DNA of 64,000 nt from JAAFHZ01 sp964247085 (GCA_964247085.1 CAXTSX010000005.1:1-64000); one strand, 5' to 3'; positions 8,055-17,741 are shown, counted from the stretch's first letter. Notes: generated by a model from the letters alone, not told the origin. Numbers and translations: made by a program.

Positions 8055-9317
8055 ATGTCAGATCTCACCGCGATCGATCAACTTAGCCGCCAATTAGTAG
8101 GCATTATGGGGAGTTCCAACTCTATAAATCTCCTCCAAGTTGGCCAATGCTTAACTAAGTTTTGGGCAGCAGATACCTGCTGGCTGTGGCCTAAAACTGG
8201 TCAGGTGGTGGTGTATAACGATCGACCAGACCTGAGTGCCATGCAATTACACGGCTGCATTCAAACAGCTCCTGAGGGCGAAACTCTAGAAATGGCTGGC
8301 TATCAGGTCATGTGGTTAGCTATTAGCGCGGGTCAGGTGGCCGTGGCCAAATTGCAAGGGAATTGGACAACAGCTGATCAGGAAAATCTCAGGGGTGTTA
8401 CTAACTTGTTAGATTTGGCCTTTACCCAGGCTCATCTCCAGCAACAAGTGGAAATTTCTAAACAATCCATGCGTCAAGTGCAAGCACTGGCTGACGAACG
8501 CACGGCTCAATTAACCAGCAGTCAAAATTTGTTGTCTAAACTGCAAGATGCCAATCGACGTCGGATTAAGCAACTAGATGAAAGCAATAAAATTAAAGAT
8601 GAGTTCATCAGCACTATTAGTCATGAACTGCGCACCCCACTCACCAGTATGTCGTTGGCAATCAAGATGCTGCAACAGCCGAATTTGGATGAAGTGCGGC
8701 GCACTAAATATCTAGAAATTCTGGAACAGCAATGCACCCAAGAAATCAATTTGATTAATGATTTACTGACTCTCCAACTATTAGAATCCAAAGAACTGGA
8801 GTCCGATCGGCAGATGGTAAATTTACCCGCATTAGTGCAACCATTACTGCAAAAATTCCAAGAAAACTGGGCGAAAAAACAACTTCAGCTCCAGGTGGAG
8901 CTACCCGCTGGCGAGGAATGGCCGCTGGAGCCAGACAGTATGCGTCGCATTCTACAAGAATTATTGACTAATGCTGGCAAGTTTGCCGAGCCGCAGACCA
9001 CCGTTGATTTCCAGATCACCGCTGGCGATTCGCCAGCAGTGAGGCTAGACCAACGACTGAAAATCCGGGTGATGAACCAGGGTCAAGTAATTACCCCAGA
9101 AGAGCAAACCTATATTTTTAGTAAGTTCCGCCGTGGTCAAGGTGTAACCCAACAGGCGATCGCTGGGACTGGTTTGGGTTTAGCACTGGTGAAGTCCTTG
9201 GTACAGCATTTACAGGGTGAAATTACAGTGACCAGCCAGCCTTTAGCAGAACAGGGCACTGATGGGCGGTTAGCAGTCATCTGTTTTGAGGTATTTTTGC
9301 CGATAGGAGCGCCCTAA
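8055..9317 (+). CDS. Sensor histidine kinase (GAF-like, HisKA, HATPase)
   Basis: About 420 residues from ATG 8055; a longer frame opens at a TTG at 7974. The N-terminal half resembles a degenerate GAF sensor domain. It passes through a coiled coil (about residues 120-180) into the H-box 'FISTISHELRTPLTSM', whose His is the phosphorylation site. The ATPase domain has the N-box 'ELLTNAGKF' and the G2 box 'GTGLGLAL'. No transmembrane segment is seen, so it is cytoplasmic. No response regulator is adjacent. Its stop overlaps the start of the ABC1 kinase gene (TAATG), pointing to co-translation. Confidence 0.85.
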   Translation: MSDLTAIDQLSRQLVGIMGSSNSINLLQVGQCLTKFWAADTCWLWPKTGQVVVYNDRPDLSAMQLHGCIQTAPEGETLEMAGYQVMWLAISAGQVAVAKLQGNWTTADQENLRGVTNLLDLAFTQAHLQQQVEISKQSMRQVQALADERTAQLTSSQNLLSKLQDANRRRIKQLDESNKIKDEFISTISHELRTPLTSMSLAIKMLQQPNLDEVRRTKYLEILEQQCTQEINLINDLLTLQLLESKELESDRQMVNLPALVQPLLQKFQENWAKKQLQLQVELPAGEEWPLEPDSMRRILQELLTNAGKFAEPQTTVDFQITAGDSPAVRLDQRLKIRVMNQGQVITPEEQTYIFSKFRRGQGVTQQAIAGTGLGLALVKSLVQHLQGEITVTSQPLAEQGTDGRLAVICFEVFLPIGAP

Positions 9318-11008
9318 TGATTAGGCCGCAGTCGATCAATTCTGCTAGTTTAGAGACTAACCGCCACCGCACCACCAAAAAGCTCTTGCCCTTGCAGCGT
9401 CAGATCAAAATTTTTCATGCCTTGGGCGATGTATTACTGGTAATTTCTGCTGATGTATTGATCAATAAAAATCGACCCCAGCGCCAACGCCGCCCAGCCC
9501 AAAAATTAGTTAATACTTTAATTCGATTAGGACCAACTTTTATTAAAATTGGTCAAACTCTCTCGACCCGCGTCGATTTGTTGCCCCCTGCCTATGTAGA
9601 AGCTTTGGCTCAGCTTCAAGATCGGGTGCCAGCTTTTAGCACCACCATAGCGATCGAGATCATTGAACGAGAGTTAGGGCAACCTTTGAGCCAACTATAC
9701 CAAGAATTTGAACCGCAGCCGATCGCTGCTGCTAGTTTAGGCCAGGTGCACCGCGCCCGACTACATAGTGGCGAACTAGTGGTGGTAAAAGTGCAACGAC
9801 CAGGCTTAGAAGAACTATTTCGACTAGATTTTCAGATTTTGCAGCAGCTATTGCAGTTCTGTGAAAGTAAGTTTCCCTGGACACGCACCTATGGCCTGAC
9901 GGCTATTTATCAAGACTTTTTTAAACTACTATTTCAAGAAATTGACTATGTGAATGAAGGCCAAAATGCCGATCGATTTCGGCATAATTTCCGCCATCAA
10001 AAGATGGTGATTGCGCCGACGATTTACTGGCGCTTGACGACTGGCAAAGTTCTGACTATGTCTTATTTGCCAGGAATTAAGATCGATCGCCAGGAAGAAT
10101 TAATTGCAGCAGGTTTTCAACCCGCCAAAATCAATCAAATCGGAATTTGTTGCTACTTGCAACAGCTGATGATTGATGGTTTTTTTCAGGGCGATCCCCA
10201 TCCTGGAAATATGGCGATTACTACCGAGGGCAAACTGGCGGTTTATGATTTTGGCATGATGACTCAGCTTCAGCCTAATGCTAAAGAACAGATGATTGAT
10301 ACATTTCTGTCAATTATTCGTAAAGATGCCACCGCTGTTGTCCAAAATCTAACAGCGATGGGTTTACTCGTCGAAGTCGAAAATATGCGCCCGATTAAGA
10401 AGGTCATTAGCTTTTTACTCGATCGCTTCACCGAACGGCCAGTCAATATGCAGGAGTTTGAAGAAATCCGCCTGGAAGTAACTAATATGTACGCTCAGCA
10501 ACCCTTCCGGCTTCCCTCGGAAATGGTTGCTATTTTGAAAGCCCTGTCTACTTTGGATGGTATTGCCCGTACTTTAGACCCCGAATACAATTTGGTCGCC
10601 GCTGCCCAGCCTTTTATTCGGCGGATTGCTTTATCGGAGCGGAAAACGATCGGACGGCGACTTGGTCAACAGGCTAGTAAGTTCATCACCCAACGCCTGC
10701 GGGGTAAGGCTGATCATACTGCCTTAATTCGGCAATTAGAAGATCAGTTGGCTGAAACAGAAGCGGAGTTGATTGCTCGATCGATCGCCCAGGCCAAATT
10801 GCTAAAACGTTTGCAGTTAGCTGGGCGCAGTCTGGTTTATCTATTGGTAAGTGCTTTTAGCTTAGTGGCCGGAATCTTATTGCTGCCAATTTCACAAATT
10901 ATCTGGGTGTGGTGTTGTTTTGGCTTGGCTGGATTAAGTGGTTTGGTGGGGCTACGTTATCTGCTCCAATTTGTTTGGCAAGAACAGTTAGATAAGTTAT
11001 TAAAATGA
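9317..11008 (+). CDS. ABC1/AarF/UbiB-family atypical kinase
   Basis: A 563-residue protein. The ABC1 core is clear: the KxGQ motif in 'FIKIGQTLSTRVDLLP', the Ala-rich loop 'AAASLGQVHRA', the ATP-binding Lys in 'VVVKVQRPG', 'EIDYVNEGQNADR', the catalytic 'GDPHPGNM' and the metal-binding 'VYDFGMM'. Two hydrophobic helices close the C-terminus. Cyanobacterial members associate with membranes and affect prenylquinone and tocopherol metabolism or stress tolerance. The start overlaps the histidine kinase stop by one base. Confidence 0.9.
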   Translation: MIRPQSINSASLETNRHRTTKKLLPLQRQIKIFHALGDVLLVISADVLINKNRPQRQRRPAQKLVNTLIRLGPTFIKIGQTLSTRVDLLPPAYVEALAQLQDRVPAFSTTIAIEIIERELGQPLSQLYQEFEPQPIAAASLGQVHRARLHSGELVVVKVQRPGLEELFRLDFQILQQLLQFCESKFPWTRTYGLTAIYQDFFKLLFQEIDYVNEGQNADRFRHNFRHQKMVIAPTIYWRLTTGKVLTMSYLPGIKIDRQEELIAAGFQPAKINQIGICCYLQQLMIDGFFQGDPHPGNMAITTEGKLAVYDFGMMTQLQPNAKEQMIDTFLSIIRKDATAVVQNLTAMGLLVEVENMRPIKKVISFLLDRFTERPVNMQEFEEIRLEVTNMYAQQPFRLPSEMVAILKALSTLDGIARTLDPEYNLVAAAQPFIRRIALSERKTIGRRLGQQASKFITQRLRGKADHTALIRQLEDQLAETEAELIARSIAQAKLLKRLQLAGRSLVYLLVSAFSLVAGILLLPISQIIWVWCCFGLAGLSGLVGLRYLLQFVWQEQLDKLLK

Positions 11009-11159
11009 TGAAAGACAGTTTTTTAGTTATCGAATAAAAATAATACAGAAGGCGTGGTTGGGTGGGTTTGAGTGAGATTTGTACAATTCAGGGATGGTTA
11101 TTGGCATAAACCTACCCCTGCCGTTCTGTGAAATCGACAACCAACCTGATCGATCGCAT

Positions 11160-11498
11160 TTATCCATCCACTCGTAGGATTTCAACAATCTTGTCAATCA
11201 CTTCAGATAATTTACTGGGCAGGATTACACCCGTTTTATAAGCAATAATAGTCTGAGATGCCGTAAATATCCGATTCGGTCTAACATTGCTAACTTGTTT
11301 CAATCCACCAGAACTGAAATCCTCCACTGCGATCGAGACAGCATATTGGTCCATCACAGTTTGGCTAGTTATTTGGCAAAGAATCAAGTCTTCTCCCGAT
11401 AGAGCAGCAACCACTAGGGCAGGACGACGTTTAGTTTGATTTAAATCCGAAAATGGAAAAGTCACAACAATCACATCACCGACTACAAATCTTGCCAC
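11160..11498 (-). CDS. MazF/PemK-type endoribonuclease toxin
   Basis: The 112-residue product shows the PemK/MazF pattern: 'GDVIVVTFPFSDLNQTKRRPALVV' at the N-terminus (the conserved Arg-Pro-Ala-Leu-Val-Val strand) and 'QVSNVRPNRIFTAS' in the middle. Such toxins cut mRNA at short sequence motifs. The gene overlaps the upstream antitoxin by 16 bases. The domain looks full length, so the module is probably active. Confidence 0.85.
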   Translation of the reverse strand: MARFVVGDVIVVTFPFSDLNQTKRRPALVVAALSGEDLILCQITSQTVMDQYAVSIAVEDFSSGGLKQVSNVRPNRIFTASQTIIAYKTGVILPSKLSEVIDKIVEILRVDG

Positions 11499-11677
11499 GC
11501 AGCTTCCTCTTCTGGCTTTAACCAGTCTACCTGAAGAACAGCTTCACTCAGTAAAGCAGTTTCAGGGATATCCTGCTGATGCTTAGATTTCAAATATTGT
11601 AAATAATCTAAAACCTCAGACAAAATAATATCAGAAGCATTTTCAGTTTCCTGGAGAATTTTCTCGCGAATACCCAT
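11483..11677 (-). CDS. Antitoxin of the MazF/PemK module
   Basis: A 64-residue acidic protein ('MGIREKILQETENASDIILSE' at the start, 'WLKPEEEAAWQDL' at the end) directly upstream of and overlapping the MazF-like gene. It resembles DUF2281-like antitoxins of cyanobacteria, in which an N-terminal helical segment is followed by a toxin-binding tail. The assignment rests mainly on position and size. Confidence 0.7.
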   Translation of the reverse strand: MGIREKILQETENASDIILSEVLDYLQYLKSKHQQDIPETALLSEAVLQVDWLKPEEEAAWQDL

Positions 11678-11788
11678 CTTCCATACCTGACCTAATTAAT
11701 CGTAACTTCACCTATTTTAATCGCCCAAACAAAAATTGGGACAAACAAGAAAAAATCCTGTCCATCCCAAAATCATTCAATCTACTAA

Positions 11789-13693
11789 TTAGCCTTTAAT
11801 CAACTTCTTAGCCGCAGCCATAATCCCCGCAGGATCAATACCCTGATGAGGGAACTGCTCCCACAAACCACCACAGCCTTCAACATGAGTACCAAGATGA
11901 TTGTAGTTAGGCTTATAACCACGCTCCAGTAAATAAGAACCAAAACGACTTCCCAAACCAGTCTTCCGGTTAAAAGATTCCACCACCAACACCATTGGTG
12001 ACTTCCCAATCTTCGCCATCATCTCCTCATCGATTGAATTCAAAGTCGGCTTATTGATCAAGCCCACATCAATCCCCTCTTGCTTCAGCCGTTCCACCGC
12101 ATCCAAAGACCGATACAACGCTTCCCCAAAGCTAACGATATAACCTTGAGTCCCTTCGCGGATTACCTCATCCTTGCCGGAAACAAATTTGTAGTCACCA
12201 CCAAAGAAGTCTTTACCGTCAGTGTCCAAAATAGCGGGTACTTTCGATCGAGTGGAGAACACAAAGCGTAAGCCCGGATTGAAGAAGATTGTTTCTAAAC
12301 AAGCCTTCATTTGATTAGGGTCAGCTGGGAAATACAGATTAGTGGCAAAACCATCACTCAAGCCATTGTCCGCGAACATATTGTTCAGACCGAAGTGGCA
12401 AGTGTTATCGGCCATGTCATCAATTCCGGAGTGGGAGAAGTGACTGAGGACGTTGGAGTTGTTCAACCGTGCCATAGTGATTTCAGAAATACACATTTCT
12501 AAGAAAGCGCTAAAGGTACCGAAAATACCCTGCTTGCCTGCTTCCATCCCAAACCCAGCCGCTGCCGAGAAGTTACCGCGCTCCATAATCCCAGAGGAGA
12601 TAAATACTTCAGGGTAGGCATCGTGGATTTTCTTCAGGCCGCAGGAGCCTTCTAGGTCACTATCGATGACCTTGATTTTTTTGGCTCTTTCCGTGGCACT
12701 CAACTTACTTAAGATCGCGACCGAGGCATCGCCAAAAACGTTGCGGTTGGCATCCCACTTGTCACTGGAACCGAGGAAAGTGTATTCATTCTTCGGTGCT
12801 TTAATTCCTTTCAGGTGATCAGCAGCGGCCTGTTGATTGCGGGATTCCAGATATTCGATCGCTAGTTTCACCGAGATTACATCGTGGCCGTGAGTTTGGC
12901 CTTCTAAACCGACAATGCCAGGGCACATGGGACGGTGGTTGATGATGGCGATCGGACCTGCTGTATTTACGGCTTTACAGATCCGAGCATACAAATCATC
13001 AATATCTTCGCCGTCGCCTTCAAAAATCTGGAGGCCATGACCAACTAAGGTTTTGGCAACTGTAGTGCCCACCAGATACTTGGAAGGATGACCAGCGATA
13101 GTCACATCGTTGTCATCAATAATTAGCTTGACGTTGAGGTTTTGAGCTACCGCTAACCGGGCGGCTTCCGCATCGTTACCTTCTTGTTGTGAACCATCAG
13201 AACCTAAACAAAAAGCAATTTTGTTGGGATTGGCCATGGCCACACCGTTGACGTAAGGCCACATGTGACCCAACCGACCGGAGCTAAATTTCACACCAGG
13301 AGTAAAACCTAATTCAGGGTGTCCAGGTAGGTGGGAATGAGCGGCGCGGTATTCCATCAGGCGTTCTGCGGGTAAGTCGCCATTCAAAGTAGACATCAAA
13401 TACTGAGTCGCCACCCGGTGTCCGGCTTCATCAAAAAATATTGGCACGTATTTATCGGCGGCTCCCCGAAACAGGGCATCCATAATCATCACTTCGGGCA
13501 CGGTGTCGTAAGGTCCACCGGTATGTCCACCCACGCCCCGCGCGGCACCAGTGGCCGTAAAGAAGACGATCACATCGCGACAGAGTTGAATATTGGCTTT
13601 CAGGCTGGCTTTTTGGTCAGCGGTGAGGGCGGGGTTTTTGACATCCAGGCTAATACGTTGATAAGCACCTAGATCGATCGGCAAGTTAGCCAT
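11789..13693 (-). CDS. Transketolase-like thiamine-diphosphate enzyme
   Basis: A 634-residue protein. 'GSDGSQQEGNDAEAARLAVAQN' (given here split by family logic: GDG...N) is the thiamine-diphosphate and magnesium motif, followed by 'LIIDDNDVTIAG'. 'GGHTGGPYD' and 'HSHLPGHPE' match substrate-side loops of transketolases, and the C-terminal third is the pyrimidine-binding and transketolase C-terminal fold. It is shorter than and clearly different from the usual Calvin-cycle transketolase (about 670 residues), so the substrate may differ. A DeoR-family regulator is divergent, suggesting sugar-responsive control. Confidence 0.85.
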   Translation of the reverse strand: MANLPIDLGAYQRISLDVKNPALTADQKASLKANIQLCRDVIVFFTATGAARGVGGHTGGPYDTVPEVMIMDALFRGAADKYVPIFFDEAGHRVATQYLMSTLNGDLPAERLMEYRAAHSHLPGHPELGFTPGVKFSSGRLGHMWPYVNGVAMANPNKIAFCLGSDGSQQEGNDAEAARLAVAQNLNVKLIIDDNDVTIAGHPSKYLVGTTVAKTLVGHGLQIFEGDGEDIDDLYARICKAVNTAGPIAIINHRPMCPGIVGLEGQTHGHDVISVKLAIEYLESRNQQAAADHLKGIKAPKNEYTFLGSSDKWDANRNVFGDASVAILSKLSATERAKKIKVIDSDLEGSCGLKKIHDAYPEVFISSGIMERGNFSAAAGFGMEAGKQGIFGTFSAFLEMCISEITMARLNNSNVLSHFSHSGIDDMADNTCHFGLNNMFADNGLSDGFATNLYFPADPNQMKACLETIFFNPGLRFVFSTRSKVPAILDTDGKDFFGGDYKFVSGKDEVIREGTQGYIVSFGEALYRSLDAVERLKQEGIDVGLINKPTLNSIDEEMMAKIGKSPMVLVVESFNRKTGLGSRFGSYLLERGYKPNYNHLGTHVEGCGGLWEQFPHQGIDPAGIMAAAKKLIKG

Positions 13694-13839
13694 AAATTTA
13701 GTTTTTGGTAATTTTAAGGATTAATTTGAAGCTGGCAGTGGTTAAGTCTGAGCATCATCGCTGTTAGATTTTAACCCTGCACGAACCTGCGGTATTTTAA
13801 TTTTTCAAATGAATAATCAATTGAACAGCCGCACCAGAA

Positions 13840-13853
13840 TGAGTATATACTCA
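13840..13853. promoter_or_regulatory. Perfect palindrome between transketolase-like and deoR genes
   Basis: TGAGTATATACTCA is a perfect 14-base palindrome in the 207-base divergent gap, 48 bases before the DeoR regulator's ATG and 147 bases before the transketolase-like start. Its position suits an operator for the DeoR-family protein acting on both genes. The role is inferred from symmetry and location. Confidence 0.45.
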
Positions 13854-13900
13854 CAAACAGGCAATTTCAAGACCAAACGTGCAATTTCGGGCAAAAATCC

Positions 13901-14653
13901 ATGTTAACTGCGGAGCGCCGTCAATTTATTTTAGAAATCCTGCGCCGGGATAAAAAAGTGCTGTCGTCGGAACTGAGCGGCGAACTGAAGGTCTCCGAAG
14001 ATACTATCCGGCGAGATCTGCGAGAATTAGCAGAATCTGGTTTATTACAGCGGGTACATGGTGGAGCGCTATTAACTTCACCAGCTACGGCCAGCTATGC
14101 CGATCGGCAACAACAGGCACCCAAAGAAAAAGAAGCGATCGCCCGGGCAGCAGCAAAATTAGTGCGACCGGGGCAAGTGGTGATTTTGGATGGGGGGACG
14201 ACCACCCTACAAGTGGCGCAGCATTTACCCTTAGATTTGGTGGCGACAGTGGTGACGAATAGCCCACCGATCGCGATCGCTTTGGCCGAACATCAGCACA
14301 TTGAGGTGATTATGCTGGGTGGAAGGTTGTATAAAAAGGCGCTGGTGAATGTGGGGGCGACGGCGATCGAATCTTTGCGGATGATTAGAGCGGATATTTG
14401 TATGTTGGGGGTTTGTAGTCTGCACCCCGAAGTGGGAATTAGTGTGGCTAATTTAGATGAAGCCCATGTCAAACGCGCCATGATTGCCGGGGCGGCGGAG
14501 GTGATTGGATTAGCGACGGAGGCTAAGTTGGATACGGCGGCTAATTATGTGGTGGATACGATTCAGGCTTTGACTTATTTGGTGACAGCGCCAACAGTGG
14601 CCGCTGAACGATTAAAAGCTTATGCTGATCTGGGTTTGACTATTATTACTTGA
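13901..14653 (+). CDS. DeoR-family transcriptional regulator
   Basis: A 250-residue regulator with an N-terminal winged helix ('LKVSEDTIRRDLRELAESGLL', then 'RVHGGAL'), the DeoR hallmark. The C-terminal sugar-phosphate-sensing domain shows 'ILDGGTTTLQVA', 'VVTNSPPIA' and 'MLGGRLY'. DeoR proteins normally repress carbohydrate genes and are released by a phosphorylated sugar. Divergent transcription from the transketolase-like gene suggests that gene is its target. Confidence 0.9.
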   Translation: MLTAERRQFILEILRRDKKVLSSELSGELKVSEDTIRRDLRELAESGLLQRVHGGALLTSPATASYADRQQQAPKEKEAIARAAAKLVRPGQVVILDGGTTTLQVAQHLPLDLVATVVTNSPPIAIALAEHQHIEVIMLGGRLYKKALVNVGATAIESLRMIRADICMLGVCSLHPEVGISVANLDEAHVKRAMIAGAAEVIGLATEAKLDTAANYVVDTIQALTYLVTAPTVAAERLKAYADLGLTIIT

Positions 14654-14835
14654 AATCAAATATAGTTAAACCCTGAATTTTTTATTTAAATGCCGGAATC
14701 GACAATTTTGATGGTGTATTGTTTATTGTCGGTGATCAGGCAGTATTAAGAAACTTATAGTAAATTCTTATCACCCTTGCCTGATAAACCTCTTACTATT
14801 TTCAGTCGATTTTATTGTCTTTAGAGGGAATCTTT

Positions 14836-16143
14836 GTGAAAGTTGCGATCATTGGTGCGGGCTTATCTGGACTTGCCGTTGCTTATCACTTGAGCAGGTC
14901 TGGCTCAAAGGTCACTGTTTTTGAAAAAAACTCGCGCATTGGTGGAAATGCCCAGACCGTCCTTGTCCAAGTTGGCGACCATCTGCGCTGGGTAGACTTG
15001 GGTGTGAACGATTTCAATGCCGCAACTTATACTAATCTTGTCCAGATGCTAGACCTCCTAAAGGTTCCCTATGCTCGCTTAGAAGATAGTGCTTCTTTTA
15101 GTACTCATGATGGTTCATATACTTACACCCTTGATGGTGCGCATGGTACCCAAATGCCGGAATCACTATGTCTAGAGTATGAACGCTTCAAAGCAACAGC
15201 TTCTGCCGATGTTGATAATCCGGCATACTATTCTTATTCGATCGCCAAATACCTTCAAGAAAAAGGATACTCGCCAGAATTTGGTCGCTACAACTTATAT
15301 CCACGGATCAATGGTATGTATTTTGTCAACGACACGACCCCTGAAATCATGCCATTTAGGGGAGTAATGAACTACTATCGATTACAAGAAGGATTTGGCA
15401 GTGAATCACCCGAACGCTGCTATTTTACCCAAGGTAGTAGTAGTTGGATTGAAGCATTGAAAAATGAGGTTCTAACCCTAGGGACTAAGTTCCAATTAAA
15501 TACTACTATAGCTGTTCGATCGAAGGGTGATGCGGTGCTAATAGACACCCCAAATGGTTCGGAGGTTTATGATGCTGTGGTAATGGCCTGTCCGGCTAAC
15601 ACTGCGCTGAAGCTCATCCAAGAAGGTGTTACTCAAGATATGGTGAATGTTTTAAGTGCCTTTGAATACACCAACAGTGTGGCAGTTGCTCACACTTTCT
15701 CGTCTCTGATGCCCTTGAACAAGAATGCCTGGCGTACTTACAACATTCGGATTCACGATGATGCCGCCGCTCAGTTAAGACCTTATAGTATTTCCTATGT
15801 TTGTAATCGCCACCAAAATGATGCTGAAAATCCTTTGTATGATAGACATGGTAACCCAGAATTTTTTGTGAGTTTGAATCCTTCAACTCCCATTCCACAA
15901 CAATATATTCTAAAAACATCAGACGGTAAAAAAGCGACCTCTTACTTTTCTCATAATGTCTTAAACCACTCTGCGCTAATAGCTCAGGAAAATTTGCAGG
16001 CTATAGTTCAAGGGCAAAATAATATTTTTTTCACCGGGGGATGGACTGTTGGCGCTGGATTGCACGAAGAATGTTTACTCTCGGCCAGATCTGTATGCGA
16101 ACGAATCTTGAACTCCAATATACTCAAAAGCCTGACGGTGTAA
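14836..16143 (+). CDS. FAD-dependent amine-oxidase-type oxidoreductase
   Basis: About 435 residues. I start at GTG 14836 ('MKVAIIGAGLSGLAVAY') because a GAGGGA ribosome site lies six bases upstream; the frame extends seven codons further 5'. The N-terminal 'GAGLSGLAVAYHL' and 'VFEKNSRIGG' bind FAD, and 'TGGWTVGAGLHEECLLSARS' near the C-terminus is the closing flavin motif. It belongs to the NAD(P)-binding/amine oxidase superfamily that includes desaturase-like and protoporphyrinogen-oxidase-like enzymes. The substrate is unknown. Confidence 0.8.
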   Translation: MKVAIIGAGLSGLAVAYHLSRSGSKVTVFEKNSRIGGNAQTVLVQVGDHLRWVDLGVNDFNAATYTNLVQMLDLLKVPYARLEDSASFSTHDGSYTYTLDGAHGTQMPESLCLEYERFKATASADVDNPAYYSYSIAKYLQEKGYSPEFGRYNLYPRINGMYFVNDTTPEIMPFRGVMNYYRLQEGFGSESPERCYFTQGSSSWIEALKNEVLTLGTKFQLNTTIAVRSKGDAVLIDTPNGSEVYDAVVMACPANTALKLIQEGVTQDMVNVLSAFEYTNSVAVAHTFSSLMPLNKNAWRTYNIRIHDDAAAQLRPYSISYVCNRHQNDAENPLYDRHGNPEFFVSLNPSTPIPQQYILKTSDGKKATSYFSHNVLNHSALIAQENLQAIVQGQNNIFFTGGWTVGAGLHEECLLSARSVCERILNSNILKSLTV

Positions 16144-16192
16144 GGACTTTATTGCTTTTAAATCCAATCACTAACTATAATCAAAAGAGCCT

Positions 16193-16540
16193 CTAGTGAT
16201 CATAAATACCCAGTAGGGGCAGGATTTTCTTTTCCAGCAATACTATTAATTCTGGTTGCATGTATGCATAGTTGTCGGGAATGTTGAGACAGACTATCCG
16301 TTTGTTGTGGAGTGCCGAGCTAGATTTAAACTTGTCGCGTAGCTTACGCTGATGGGTCTTTTCCATCACAAAAATAATATCTGCCCATTCGACAGACTCC
16401 ATCCCCACCGGGACTTCGGCATCTCGATCGATCCCCGCTGAATCCACTTCTAATCCGGCATATTCCGAGAATACTGTCTCAGCCGTAGGGCTACGCAGCC
16501 GGTTCTTACCACAGACAAACAACAACTTGATATTTTCCAT
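16193..16540 (-). CDS. Low-molecular-weight protein tyrosine phosphatase-like protein
   Basis: A 115-residue protein starting 'MENIKLLFVCGKNRLRSPTAE'. The segment C-G-K-N-R-L-R-S is a variant of the CX5RS phosphate-binding loop at the N-terminus of low-molecular-weight phosphatases. 'LNIPDNYAYM' may hold the general-acid Asp. It is shorter than classical LMW-PTPs (about 150 residues). This small family occurs widely in bacteria; its substrate is unknown. Confidence 0.75.
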   Translation of the reverse strand: MENIKLLFVCGKNRLRSPTAETVFSEYAGLEVDSAGIDRDAEVPVGMESVEWADIIFVMEKTHQRKLRDKFKSSSALHNKRIVCLNIPDNYAYMQPELIVLLEKKILPLLGIYDH

Positions 16541-16635
16541 TGACTGACTTCTCTACAATTCATCTCAACTGGGACAAACTTAAATAGTAGTTGTAAATCT
16601 GTTTACACTATTTTTAGACAGAAATCTGGAATCCG

Positions 16636-17160
16636 TCAGATTAATTCTAACAAGTCTGTTACACCTACATCTAAACCCAACTGGGATAATAACGTTGTCA
16701 CCTGACCACGATGATGAGTCTGATGATTAAAGAAATGTAATATCAGGGAGCCAAACTTTTTAGTACTCGCCTCCCCCTTCATATTGTGATAAGACAATAA
16801 ATATTCGAGATCAGCTACGCTTATTTCTGTTGTCCAGTCTAAGATTGTCTGGTCTAAACTTTGTCGCGCAGAGAACAGTGCGGCAAAATCAGCATAGAGA
16901 ATTGTCCGTAAAGAATCGGGACGTTCTAATTGGGCTACGGCATGTAGGGCGACGTGCTTGCTGGAATGAGTTGAAAACCGTTGTAACCAAATGATATCGG
17001 CTACGTAAATATGATTCAACGTACCGGAGATCGATCGAAAGAAAGCCCCTCGATCGATCTCTAATTCCGCTGCTGATAACTGTGCCGCCGTATCATAAAC
17101 CCGCCGATTCATAACTTCGTTATAGCGAGATAGTAATTGAATTTGCTCTAACAGCATCAC
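16636..17160 (-). CDS. DinB-family putative metal-dependent protein
   Basis: A 174-residue helical protein. The DinB/YfiT metal-binding triad is visible: one His in 'GTLNHIYVADIIW' (about residue 50) and two in 'LHFFNHQTHHRGQV' (about residues 132-136). Members act as thiol-dependent transferases or hydrolases; no specific reaction can be assigned. It stands 50 bases downstream of the alkyltransferase gene on the same strand and might share its transcript. Confidence 0.8.
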   Translation of the reverse strand: MMLLEQIQLLSRYNEVMNRRVYDTAAQLSAAELEIDRGAFFRSISGTLNHIYVADIIWLQRFSTHSSKHVALHAVAQLERPDSLRTILYADFAALFSARQSLDQTILDWTTEISVADLEYLLSYHNMKGEASTKKFGSLILHFFNHQTHHRGQVTTLLSQLGLDVGVTDLLELI

Positions 17161-17210
17161 TACACCAGACCATCTAAGTGAATATATTATTAGAATGCAC
17201 TAATGATAAA

Positions 17211-17720
17211 CTACAATTTTTGATAAGATGCGCCTTCATGTTGGAGCAACCACTTTTTACGATCTAGCCCGCCAGCATAACCAGTCAGTTTTGCAGTAGC
17301 GCCAATCACCCGATGACAGGGCACCACGATGGCGATCGGATTCAAGGAATTGGCCATCCCCACTGCTCTAGCTGCGGTCGGTTTACCTAATTTGGTGGCC
17401 AGTTCTCCATAGGAAACTGTCGTTCCCACCGGAATTGTGCGCAGGGCTTGCCAAACTTGCTGCTGGAAATCAGTGCCGCCAGCATTGATTGGCAAATCAT
17501 TTAGGCAAGCATAATCTCCAGCCAGATAGGCACGTATTTTGCTACTGAATCCTCGGGGATCGATCGATTCTATCAACTGTACTGATCCATATCGTTTGTG
17601 CAACAGCGCCATCAGCCGCGTTTCATAGTCAGCAAAATCTAATGAACAAAGGCTGGTACCATCAGAAACGAGCAGAATTGTGCCGATGGGGGACGGGATG
17701 CGATCGATCAACAGTTCCAT
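17211..17720 (-). CDS. ogt: Methylated-DNA--protein-cysteine methyltransferase
   Basis: A 169-residue O6-alkylguanine repair protein from ATG 17720 ('MELLIDRIPSPIG'); an in-frame ATG five codons upstream is less likely. The helix-turn-helix 'SYGELATKLGKPTAARAVG' contains the arginine finger, and 'NPIAIVVPCHRVIG' holds the acceptor Cys in the invariant PCHRV. The protein takes the alkyl group onto that Cys and is consumed. It lacks an Ada-type N-terminal regulatory domain. Confidence 0.93.
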   Translation of the reverse strand: MELLIDRIPSPIGTILLVSDGTSLCSLDFADYETRLMALLHKRYGSVQLIESIDPRGFSSKIRAYLAGDYACLNDLPINAGGTDFQQQVWQALRTIPVGTTVSYGELATKLGKPTAARAVGMANSLNPIAIVVPCHRVIGATAKLTGYAGGLDRKKWLLQHEGASYQKL

Positions 17721-17741
17721 TATTAATATCTCCACATCATC

